Assembly: GCA_021770785.1 (NCBI GenBank)
Contig: JAETQH010000021.1
Coordinates: 1-64,000 of the forward strand
DNA: 64,000 nt
From: Lachnospiraceae bacterium
GTDB taxonomy: Bacteria > Bacillota > Clostridia > Lachnospirales > Lachnospiraceae
Reading direction: 5' to 3'
The position numbers and the translations under genes are program-made. The notes under the pieces are model-generated. The model was not told where the DNA came from and ran no database searches. It saw only the letters and a program-made list of their open reading frames with translations. This document shows positions 53,203 to 61,834 of this stretch, one piece after another; the first letter of the stretch is position 1, and every line of letters starts with the position of its first letter.

Positions 53203-55617
53203 TTATTTCATTACAATATTGACAATTCTTCCCGGAACGTAGATTTCTTTTACAATGTTTCTGGTGAGCTTATCTGCAATAACCTCTTTTGCTTTTGCAA
53301 TAACATCATCCTTTGCATCTTCTTTTCCGATTGCCAATGTTCCTTTCGTTTTTCCATTAATCTGTACGGCGATTTCAACGATATTCTCTACCGTTTTTGC
53401 CTCATCATATTCCGGCCATTTTTCAAAAGCAATGGTATCATTATGCCCTAAATGTTCCCAGATTTCCTCTCCGACATGCGGGCAGATGCAGGAAAACATT
53501 TTAATCAGCCCTTCCGCATAAGCTCTCGGACATTTTCCTGCCTTGTATACTTCATTTACAAAAATCATCATCTGACTGATAGCTGTATTGTATCCAAGCT
53601 CTTCAAAATCATTGGTCACTTTCTTCACGGTCTGATGATATACTTTTGTGAGACGGCCATCATCTTCTTCTGTAATGTTATCCTGATTCGTAAAGAAGGT
53701 CCATACTCTTGTGATAAATTTTCTGGCTCCCTGGACACCATTGGCATTCCAAGGCTTTGATACCTCCAGCGGTCCCATAAACATTTCATAGAGACGAAGT
53801 GTATCTGCACCGTATTCTTTTACGATATCACTGGGATTCACTACAAATTCAGGGAAACGCTTTCCCATTTTAATTCCGTTTTCTCCTAAAATCATTCCCT
53901 GATGAACCAGTTTCTTAAACGGCTCCTTTACCGGTGAAAGTCCCTTATCATAAAGGAAACGGTTCCAGATACGGGAATATATCAGATGTCCCACTGCATG
54001 CTCCGGGCCACCCACATATAAATCTACTGGAAGCCAGTGCTTTAACAATTCCTGATTGGCAAATTCTTCCTCATTATCCGGGTCAATATATCTCATATAA
54101 TACCAGGAAGAACCGGCAGAACCCGGCATCGTAGAAGTCTCACGAACTCCCTTCACTCCGTTGCAATCATATTGTTTCCATTCTACCGCATTTTCCAGAG
54201 GCGCTTTCCCGTTTTTCCCCTTATAGTCTTCAAGCTCCGGTAGAATCAAGGGAAGTTCCTCGTCCGGAAGAAAATAAATCTCTCCATTTTCTTTGTAAAC
54301 GCAGGGAACCGGCTCTCCCCAATATCTCTGGCGTGCAAAAATCCACTCCCTGAAATGATAATTCACTTTTCTACGGGCTACATTCATTTTTTCAAGCTTT
54401 ACTGTAATTGCTTCTTTTGCTTCCTCCACAGTAAGTCCGGAAAACTCTTCTGAATTGATTAATCTGCACCCTTTTCCAAGATAATCCTGTTTCTCAAATG
54501 CGTGGGAAGAAACATCCGCCCCGTCAATCACCTGAATCATATCAATATGATGTGCAACGGCATATTCAAAATCACGCTGGTCATGGCTCGGAACCGCCAT
54601 AACTGCTCCGGTTCCGTAGCTTGCAAGTACAAAATCACCAATAAAAAGGGGCACTTCCTTACCGTTTACCGGATTAACCGCATAAAGGCCTTTCAGCATA
54701 CAGCCGGATTTGGTTTTGTTTAACTCCGTGCGGTCTAAATCATTTTTTTTGTTCGTCTCATCAATATATGCCTGCACTTCTTCCCTGTTTTCAACACGGT
54801 CTAAAAGTCCCTTTACAATCTCTCCGTCTGGAGCAAGCACCATAAAAGTGATACCGTAAATCGTCTCAATACAGGTGGTAAAAATAGAAAACTTTCCGCC
54901 TCCTACAATCTGGAAATCAACTTCAACACCGGTACTTTTGCCTATCCAGTTTCTCTGTATCTCCTTTGTGGAGGAGGGCCAGTCAATCTCATCCAGTCCC
55001 TCTAACAATTTCTCTGCAAATGCCGGCTGGTCAATCACCCACTGTTTCATGTTCTTTCTGATAACCGGATAGCCGCCGCGCTCCGATTTTCCGTCAATCA
55101 CCTCATCATTAGAAAGCACAGTTCCTAATTCTTCACACCAGTTTACCGGCATGTCAATATACTTGGCATAACCCGCTTCGTATAACTGTTTAAAAATCCA
55201 CTGTGTCCATTTGTAAAAGCTCGGATCAGAGGTTGCAATCATTCTCGACCAGTCATAGTCAAATCCCAGTTCTTTCAACTGCTGTGAGAAAGTCTTGATG
55301 TTTTCCTGTGTAAATCCTGCGGGATGATTTCCAGTGGACACCGCGTACTGTTCTGCAGGAAGACCGAAAGAATCATATCCCATTGGATGAAGAACATTAT
55401 ATCCCTGCATACGCTTCATTCTTGACATAATATCCGTAGCCGTATACCCTTCCGGATGTCCGGCATGAAGGCCTACTCCGGAAGGATAAGGGAACATATC
55501 CAGTGCATAATATTTTGGTTTGTCAAAATCCCAGATATCCGTCTTAAAAGTTTCATGTTCTTCCCAATATTTCTGCCATTTTTTCTCCACCACTTTGTGG
55601 TTGTAAAGTTCTGCCAT
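53203..55617 (-). CDS. leuS: Leucyl-tRNA synthetase
   Basis: An 804-aa class I synthetase. HIGH motif is HAGHPEGYT (residue about 52-60). The CP1 editing domain (about 220-400) has the TTCIETIYGITFMVLAPD stretch. The KMSKS position reads KMGKR (ENGIKMGKRFPEF), a variant. Anticodon-binding domain follows, and a C-terminal extension ends GRIVNIVMK. The gene is behind a Leu T-box. Full length by family. Confidence 0.96.
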   Translation of the reverse strand: MAELYNHKVVEKKWQKYWEEHETFKTDIWDFDKPKYYALDMFPYPSGVGLHAGHPEGYTATDIMSRMKRMQGYNVLHPMGYDSFGLPAEQYAVSTGNHPAGFTQENIKTFSQQLKELGFDYDWSRMIATSDPSFYKWTQWIFKQLYEAGYAKYIDMPVNWCEELGTVLSNDEVIDGKSERGGYPVIRKNMKQWVIDQPAFAEKLLEGLDEIDWPSSTKEIQRNWIGKSTGVEVDFQIVGGGKFSIFTTCIETIYGITFMVLAPDGEIVKGLLDRVENREEVQAYIDETNKKNDLDRTELNKTKSGCMLKGLYAVNPVNGKEVPLFIGDFVLASYGTGAVMAVPSHDQRDFEYAVAHHIDMIQVIDGADVSSHAFEKQDYLGKGCRLINSEEFSGLTVEEAKEAITVKLEKMNVARRKVNYHFREWIFARQRYWGEPVPCVYKENGEIYFLPDEELPLILPELEDYKGKNGKAPLENAVEWKQYDCNGVKGVRETSTMPGSAGSSWYYMRYIDPDNEEEFANQELLKHWLPVDLYVGGPEHAVGHLIYSRIWNRFLYDKGLSPVKEPFKKLVHQGMILGENGIKMGKRFPEFVVNPSDIVKEYGADTLRLYEMFMGPLEVSKPWNANGVQGARKFITRVWTFFTNQDNITEEDDGRLTKVYHQTVKKVTNDFEELGYNTAISQMMIFVNEVYKAGKCPRAYAEGLIKMFSCICPHVGEEIWEHLGHNDTIAFEKWPEYDEAKTVENIVEIAVQINGKTKGTLAIGKEDAKDDVIAKAKEVIADKLTRNIVKEIYVPGRIVNIVMK

Positions 55618-55677
55618 TTTGTTTTTCTCCTCTTACATTTTTGATATGGTATTTTACCGTTGCACGAGCCTGTGCAA

Positions 55678-55762
55678 TCGAGTAGGAAATACTTTTTCCC
55701 TACTCGCCGCGCGCCCCATGCGCCGCCTCAGCGGCATACTTCCTCTGCATGGGGTTGTGCAT
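55678..55762 (-). other. Two-hairpin element, copy B, between Leu T-box terminator and leuS
   Basis: Same plan as copy A (35706-35785): CGAGTAGG...CCTACTCG hairpin, GCCGCGCG, then a stem CCCCATGC...GCATGGGG with inner GCCGC/GCGGC hairpin and TTGTGCA. Stem 2 pairs differ from copy A on both sides yet remain paired. Confidence 0.75.
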
Positions 55763-56065
55763 ATAAAAGGCTCCGTCTCCATATAAGAGACGAAGCCGGT
55801 ATACTCCGTGGTACCACTCTGTTTCGTATTAAAAATACGCACTCCTGATTCTTAACGCGAATGACACGCTCCGACCTACTTACACTTTGGCACACTCTTT
55901 CCACAAGGATGCTTCCATGTTTCAATCAAAGGACTCCAAGGCGAGTTGGGAACTTCTCCGTACTGTCTTTCACCTGCCGACAGTTCTCTGCAACGTATCC
56001 GTTCTTAATACTCCTTTTCAACGTCTGTCTCAAATCAATTACATGAAAATCGGTGTTTTTCAACA
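55763..56065 (-). promoter_or_regulatory. T-box leader (Leu) of leuS-MATE
   Basis: T-box core GTGGTACCACGG is present on the minus strand (near 55805), followed by the terminator GGCTTCGTCTC/GAGACGGAGCC and TTTT (55763-55797). A CUC triplet in CCCAACTCGCC fits the Leu specifier position. The gene-free stretch 55618-56115 is filled by copy B, this leader and its promoter. Confidence 0.88.
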
Positions 56066-56071
56066 TGATTC

Positions 56072-56099
56072 ATTTTAACACATCAATCGCATTTGTCAA
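56072..56099 (-). promoter_or_regulatory. Sigma-A promoter of the Leu T-box operon
   Basis: TTGACA and TAAAAT, 16-nt spacer. Start near 56065, matching the 5' end of the T-box. Confidence 0.82.
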
Positions 56100-56115
56100 C
56101 CTCAATTTTCCGGTT

Positions 56116-56474
56116 CTACGCTTCCATATCAATCACAAGATGGCGCGGCTGTCCTGTTATCATGATAGGCGTCAGTTCCGCCTGAATCAGAGGCTTAATG
56201 TAATTCACCAGCTTCTGGCTTACATAGGTGCCGTCATTTGTAATCCACTCAAGGGGCACTTTTTTCTCGATATTTGCGATTTTATGAACATCATAGAGGT
56301 CTGTGGTACAGATATAGGGGTCCTCGGAAACTCTCTAAAGCCCTGAATGCCGTAACGCATTCCATATACCTTGCCGGCTCCTAAGTCCTTTGCCGTCTTG
56401 TATACCCCCGCAAGACTTGAATTAATCACCGCTGTCGGTCCGCCTGACTGCCCCACAATTACGTTTCCAACCAT
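56116..56474 (-). pseudogene. Remnant of a PPi-dependent 6-phosphofructokinase with internal deletion
   Basis: The first about 46 codons read as a PPi-PFK N-terminus (VIVGQSGGPTAVINSSLAGV, MRYGIQGF). After a shift of frame near 56335 the sequence continues as the C-terminal end (RVSEDPYICTTDLYDVHKIA, MITGQPRHLVIDMEA then stop). About 290 residues of the usual enzyme are missing. The start retains GGGAGG upstream. Not functional by any reading. Confidence 0.88.
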
Positions 56475-56611
56475 AATAAAAATACCTCCCTGAGCTCCCT
56501 AGTCTTAAGACTATCCTGTTATTAAATTTCTATTTCTATCATAATCGGAAAACCTGATTTTTTCAACAAAATATTACAAATTCATGAACTTTATTGCAGT
56601 TTTATGAACCC

Positions 56612-56644
56612 AAAAAGCCACTGCAAACATATTTTGCAGTGGCT
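56612..56644 (-). terminator. Terminator downstream of ilvC
   Basis: AGCCACTGCAAA and TTTGCAGTGGCT form a perfect 12-bp stem; TTTTT follows on the minus strand. Confidence 0.88.
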
Positions 56645-56668
56645 TCGCTTATTTCCTTATGTAAGAAA

Positions 56669-57694
<1,026 letters not shown>

Positions 57695-57738
57695 TTATTT
57701 TCCTCCAATTTTTAATTTCTTTTGTCTGAAACTCCGGC

Positions 57739-58263
57739 TTATAATGAACGTACCACGCCCTCCTCGTCAATTATCACGACATCTGAGATACCGCGGGACA
57801 ATCCGGTAATTCCGGTGCGTGCCAGTTCTAAAATTTCATATCCTGATAGTAAATCAAGAAATGCGTCTAATTTCTCCTGGTGCCCGGTCAATTCGATTAC
57901 CATGGAATCATGGGTAACATCCACCACCTTGCCATGGAAAATCTCTGATACATTAAGAATAGGCTGACGCTCTGTGTCTTTTGCCTTAATCTTAACTAAA
58001 ATCAACTCTCTTGTCACAGAAGAACCGGTTTCTAACTGTTTGATATCCACCACATCTTCCAGTTTGGCTAACTGCTTCTCAATCTGCTCTAAAATCTGCT
58101 CGTCACCGCTGGTGACAATGGTAATCCTCGTGTACCGCGGGTCGGCAGTCACACCGGAAGAAAAGCTGTCGATATTGTAGCCTCTCCGGCTGAACAGACC
58201 GGAAATGTGGCTCGTCACACCCGGATTGTTCTCTACAAGCAGAGATAATACCTGTTTTCTCAT
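57739..58263 (-). CDS. ilvN: Acetolactate synthase small (regulatory) subunit
   Basis: A 174-aa ACT-domain subunit (LSLLVENNPGVTSHISGLFSRRGYNI...) with a C-terminal ACT-like domain (about 85-170). It gives valine feedback to the catalytic IlvB, whose gene is not in this window. TGAGGAAT before ATG. First gene of ilvN-ilvC. Confidence 0.95.
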   Translation of the reverse strand: MRKQVLSLLVENNPGVTSHISGLFSRRGYNIDSFSSGVTADPRYTRITIVTSGDEQILEQIEKQLAKLEDVVDIKQLETGSSVTRELILVKIKAKDTERQPILNVSEIFHGKVVDVTHDSMVIELTGHQEKLDAFLDLLSGYEILELARTGITGLSRGISDVVIIDEEGVVRSL

Positions 58264-58314
58264 AAAAGATTCCTCAATAAGTTTCTTACTTTAAACACAC
58301 ATCACACTAAAGCT

Positions 58315-58342
58315 ATGATACCACATCAATCCATTTTGTCAA
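58315..58342 (-). promoter_or_regulatory. Sigma-A promoter of ilvN-ilvC
   Basis: TTGACA and TATCAT, 16-nt spacer, minus strand, about 52 nt before ilvN. Confidence 0.75.
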
Positions 58343-58366
58343 TAAACAAATGAAAAATAACACTCT

Positions 58367-58399
58367 AAAAAATGACCGCCACTTTTTATGACGGTCATT
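58367..58399 (-). terminator. Terminator downstream of the zinc-ribbon/TM2 gene
   Basis: AATGACCG and CGGTCATT with a 13-nt loop, then T-rich sequence on the minus strand. Confidence 0.75.
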
Positions 58400-58496
58400 C
58401 CAAAATCATTATTTTTTAATCTTAAAAATGGTCTGCGCCTAAAGAGACACTGCTTTTCCGCCTACTGCCAACACCATAAACACGATACACGACAGA

Positions 58497-58904
58497 CTAA
58501 TCTGAAAGCATCATTCCCTTTGCATCACGGTCAATCTTTCCGCAGAGAATCAAAATACCTTCAATCAGTCCCCAGGTTGCGGAAACCGGAGAAAGAATAA
58601 AACAGCTGACAAGAGTGATCACTAACTGCGCCACTGCCTTTCCGGTATAGCCGAGATAAAAATTATGTACGCCAAAGCAGCCTAAAAAGATTCCCAATAA
58701 TCCCGCTGCTATTTTGGATTTATCTCCCTTCGGTCCATAAGCTGCTAAGGAAACTCCACAATTTAAGCATACCTGGCTGTTCGGCGGTGTGGTCTGACCG
58801 CAGTTCGGGCAGAAATTATTTCCGCTTCCCTTCTGTGCCCCGCATTTTACACACATGACAGCCTCATCTGTCACATATTGCTCTCCGCAATTTCTACAAA
58901 ACAT
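58497..58904 (-). CDS. Double zinc-ribbon, TM2-domain membrane protein
   Basis: A 135-aa protein. Two zinc ribbons are set by CxxC pairs (C3/C6 with C18/C21; C32/C35 with C46/C49). From about 64 to 130 is a TM2 domain (KIAAGLLGIFLGCFGVHNFYLGY, two membrane spans). Function of the family is unknown, possibly scaffold or sensing. TGGAGGAATAAT before ATG. Stands alone between terminator and the small 59-aa gene. Confidence 0.9.
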   Translation of the reverse strand: MFCRNCGEQYVTDEAVMCVKCGAQKGSGNNFCPNCGQTTPPNSQVCLNCGVSLAAYGPKGDKSKIAAGLLGIFLGCFGVHNFYLGYTGKAVAQLVITLVSCFILSPVSATWGLIEGILILCGKIDRDAKGMMLSD

Positions 58905-58995
58905 AACATTATTCCTCCATTTTTTAATAACAGAACCTATTCTACCTTATTATGGGAAATCTGTAAATATGTTTTCGTTATCAAAATATCTTTTT

Positions 58996-59175
58996 CTAGG
59001 AAAAAAGTCTCTCTGTCACTAGCCAGATAACCGCCGCTGCCGCCAGCCAGCCGCCCATGGTCCTGGTGTGCTTTTCCGCCTCGGCGTTTCCCCTCATCTC
59101 TTTTCTGGTACATGCCCCGGGGGCTGCCAACATCAAAAGCCCGGTCAAAAGCAGCACCATCCGTACTAACTGCAT
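58996..59175 (-). CDS. 59-aa small membrane protein (below ORF-track cutoff)
   Basis: The frame reads MQLVRMVLLLTGLLMLAAPG, then ACTRKEMRGNAEAEKHTRTM and GGWLAAAAVIWLVTERLFS. GGGGAGG lies 6 nt before ATG 59175. There are two hydrophobic spans with a charged central loop. The first might be a signal peptide or lipoprotein-like segment (GAC near residue 22), but a two-TM topology is more likely. No named family. Co-directional with the neighbours. Confidence 0.65.
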   Translation of the reverse strand: MQLVRMVLLLTGLLMLAAPGACTRKEMRGNAEAEKHTRTMGGWLAAAAVIWLVTERLFS

Positions 59176-59204
59176 ATGCTTCCTCCCCTCGTCATACCAG
59201 AATT

Positions 59205-59240
59205 ACTGCGCATCTCAAGTTTCGCAGAAACTTGTATAGG
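59205..59240. repeat. Dyad related to the one upstream of nnr
   Basis: GCGCATCTCAAGTTTCGCAGAAACTTG: the CAAGTTT/AAACTTG dyad preceded by GCATCTC. The same GCATCTCAAGTTT start occurs at 7619-7631. Confidence 0.5.
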
Positions 59241-59259
59241 AACGCTGCTTTTGCGTTCA

Positions 59260-61407
59260 TTATATCATAATGCCCGTATTTTCCTTGCTCTTTTCTATCA
59301 TGTGCATCAGCTTACGGAAAGGAATTGCCACCACAAGTCCGATAACTAAGGAAATCACCACGTAAATGCCAAGGGCGCCAATATTTTTCCAGTAATCTAA
59401 CTGGTAAATTCCGCCGATGGTCTCCCTCATGGCGTTCATTCCATAAGGGAAGGGCAGATATTTGTAAACCATCTGATAAATTTCCGGCAGGGTCTGTATC
59501 GGAAAGGTTCCTCCGGCTCCCGCTACCTGAATTACCATTACCACAATGGCAAGCGCCTCCCCCACATTTCCAAAGGCTACCGTCAGGGAATAGATAAACA
59601 GCGTAAACACAAAACTGCTTGCCGCTGCCGCCAGCCAGAACAGAAACGGGTTATGGCACTGAATATGAATATAGTATAAGTCTCCCAAAACGGTAATCAG
59701 CGTCTGCACCTGCCCCACAAGGAAAAAGGTGATGTATCTGCCGAAATATGCCTGATAGGGCTTTATTTCCTCTATGCCCTCCACCGGCTCTACCTTCACA
59801 TGGATAATCGCTACTAAAATCAAGGCTCCCACCCACAGGGCAAGAATGGTATAGAAAGGAGCCATCGCCGAGCCGTAACTTTCTATCTCGTAAATTCCCA
59901 CCGTATCTAAGTTTACCGGGGAAGAAATGAAGCTGCCTAACAATGCGGGGTCTGTCTCAATAATCTTCATAATCTCCTGATACTGTTCATCCTGCCGCAG
60001 CTCCACAAAATCCGCTATCACATCCGCCAGACCGTTCTGCAGCTCCTGCGCCATGGACAAGGACTCGGAGAGGCTGCTTTTTCCTCCCTCTAGAGTTTTC
60101 CGGTAGTCTCGGAGCACATATCCCACATCGCTGAAGTCCGCATTGATCCCGTTTAAAATTGCAGTGGTGGTCACCATGGAATTATGCATGGCATTCATGG
60201 TATCATTCAGGCTGGGTTGTACCGTATAAGTATAATAATCCTTCAAGCTGTTCACCGACTGCTTGCAGACATCAATCTGTCCCATAATCTGGTTTTCCAA
60301 AGTACCTATATCCTCAGCGGTTGCCGTTCCGTTTTCCGTCAGCCCCTCCAACTCCACTTCAATGGCATAGAGCTGCTCCCTGATACTCTGTATCTTTATC
60401 TGGGTTTCATCATCTGCCGTACCCTCCCAGCCAGAAACAGAGTTGTCAAACATCTGCCGTAAATAAGGCATAATGGATTTTGAACTGAGAAGCCCTTTTC
60501 CCACGGCGTCCTGATAATTTTTCAGCGTATTCATGTCATTTCCGATTACGGTAGAAACGCTGTCTAAGGTATTGTTTACCATATCCAGACTGTAGTTTAC
60601 CATCTGGGTCACAGAATCCGCCGTGGCATCCCCTGCCGTCAAAAGCCCTTCCATGCTGTTGACAGTATCCTGTCCCGTTGTCACCATGCTGTCTAACCCC
60701 GGCAGCATTACCTGACTGGTTTCCACAATGCTCTGAGCGGAGCCCATAATGCTCACAAAAGAATTTAAAATACTGATGTAGCTGCGCAAATCCCCGCTGA
60801 GCCCGTTTAACCGTTCCAATACCGCATCACCTATGGTGCCGCCCTCTATATCAGCCCCGGACACTGCTCCGCCCACCTTCATCAAAGTCTCTGCCAGGGT
60901 GCTGACAAAAGCCGCGTTTACCTGCTCCTGCACGGTGGTCTTTGCCTTTCCGGTAATTTTAGGCGCAATGGCATTCTTCTTTTCGTTTTCATAATAGATA
61001 ATGTCCGGATTCTCAATCTCACCACCCAGGAAGCTAATCATTTCCTCGGTAAATTCCTCCGGTATCACCAGCGCCGCATAGTAGGAATTATCATAAACTC
61101 CGTCTACCGCCTCATCCACCGTATCGGTGAATACCCAGCCGATGGTATCGTTGGATTTTAAGGTGTCCACCACGGTTGCACCGATATTGACGGAAAGCCC
61201 CGCCACCTCGGCGCCCTGATCTGCCGATACCACCGCCACCTTTAAATTTGAGGTTGCGGAGGGACCGTAGGGGTCCCAGTTTGAAAAAATATTAAACCAG
61301 GCATACAGGGAAGGGATAACGCTCAGTCCCATAATCACCACCACTGCCACCACATTTTTTAAAATCCGTTTTGCGTCGGAGATAAAAATTTTAAATATAT
61401 TACGCAT
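59260..61407 (-). CDS. YhgE/Pip-family membrane protein
   Basis: A 715-aa protein with an N-terminal membrane segment (VVAVVVIMGLSVIPSLYAWFNI), a large extracellular helical region (about 60-510) and five or six C-terminal membrane segments (ILALWVGALILVAIIHV, IYSLTVAFGNVGEALAIVVMV). Family includes phage infection protein Pip and ABC-2-like YhgE; some members (EsaA/YueB) belong to type VII secretion, but no T7SS partner is seen here. Overlaps the small membrane gene upstream by 8 nt. Confidence 0.9.
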   Translation of the reverse strand: MRNIFKIFISDAKRILKNVVAVVVIMGLSVIPSLYAWFNIFSNWDPYGPSATSNLKVAVVSADQGAEVAGLSVNIGATVVDTLKSNDTIGWVFTDTVDEAVDGVYDNSYYAALVIPEEFTEEMISFLGGEIENPDIIYYENEKKNAIAPKITGKAKTTVQEQVNAAFVSTLAETLMKVGGAVSGADIEGGTIGDAVLERLNGLSGDLRSYISILNSFVSIMGSAQSIVETSQVMLPGLDSMVTTGQDTVNSMEGLLTAGDATADSVTQMVNYSLDMVNNTLDSVSTVIGNDMNTLKNYQDAVGKGLLSSKSIMPYLRQMFDNSVSGWEGTADDETQIKIQSIREQLYAIEVELEGLTENGTATAEDIGTLENQIMGQIDVCKQSVNSLKDYYTYTVQPSLNDTMNAMHNSMVTTTAILNGINADFSDVGYVLRDYRKTLEGGKSSLSESLSMAQELQNGLADVIADFVELRQDEQYQEIMKIIETDPALLGSFISSPVNLDTVGIYEIESYGSAMAPFYTILALWVGALILVAIIHVKVEPVEGIEEIKPYQAYFGRYITFFLVGQVQTLITVLGDLYYIHIQCHNPFLFWLAAAASSFVFTLFIYSLTVAFGNVGEALAIVVMVIQVAGAGGTFPIQTLPEIYQMVYKYLPFPYGMNAMRETIGGIYQLDYWKNIGALGIYVVISLVIGLVVAIPFRKLMHMIEKSKENTGIMI

Positions 61408-61816
61408 TTTCTTTTTCCTCCGCCTCTTCCTCTGTGTCGTTTTCCGCGTTTAACGTATCATCAATTTTCCGGATCACGTTTTTTAAATTTTTCTCCATTC
61501 CGTCTATCTCCTGTCCCAGCAGAGCCTCCGGCTCCCGCTCTTCGTCGGTGATTTCGCTTAATTTTTCCTGTAGGTTATAGTCGGAATATTCTACCAGAAT
61601 CAGATATACCGCAATTCCAAACAGAGAGGCAATCCACAGAATCAGGAACACCACCTTGTTGCTTTCTGTCCAGAACAGCAAAAACAGAAAAATCAGAGGA
61701 ATAATCCAGATACATCTCAAGCCGATTTTTATTTTTTTCTGGTTGCTCTCGTGCATTTTCTGCTCGTAAAGCACCAGCTTTTCATACATTTCTTCGTATC
61801 TATTTTTCTCTTCCAT
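61400..61816 (-). CDS. Small two-TM membrane protein between YhgE paralogues
   Basis: A 138-aa protein with an N-terminal Glu/Lys helix (MEEKNRYEEMYEKLVLYEQKM), two adjacent TM segments (about 32-52 and 55-76) and an acidic C-terminal helix (DDTLNAENDTEEEAEEKENA). No family recognised. It is sandwiched between the YhgE-like genes (overlap 8 nt and gap 18 nt) and is probably a partner or spacer protein of that membrane pair. Confidence 0.8.
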   Translation of the reverse strand: MEEKNRYEEMYEKLVLYEQKMHESNQKKIKIGLRCIWIIPLIFLFLLFWTESNKVVFLILWIASLFGIAVYLILVEYSDYNLQEKLSEITDEEREPEALLGQEIDGMEKNLKNVIRKIDDTLNAENDTEEEAEEKENA

Positions 61817-61834
61817 ATCTGTCCTCCCGACAAG

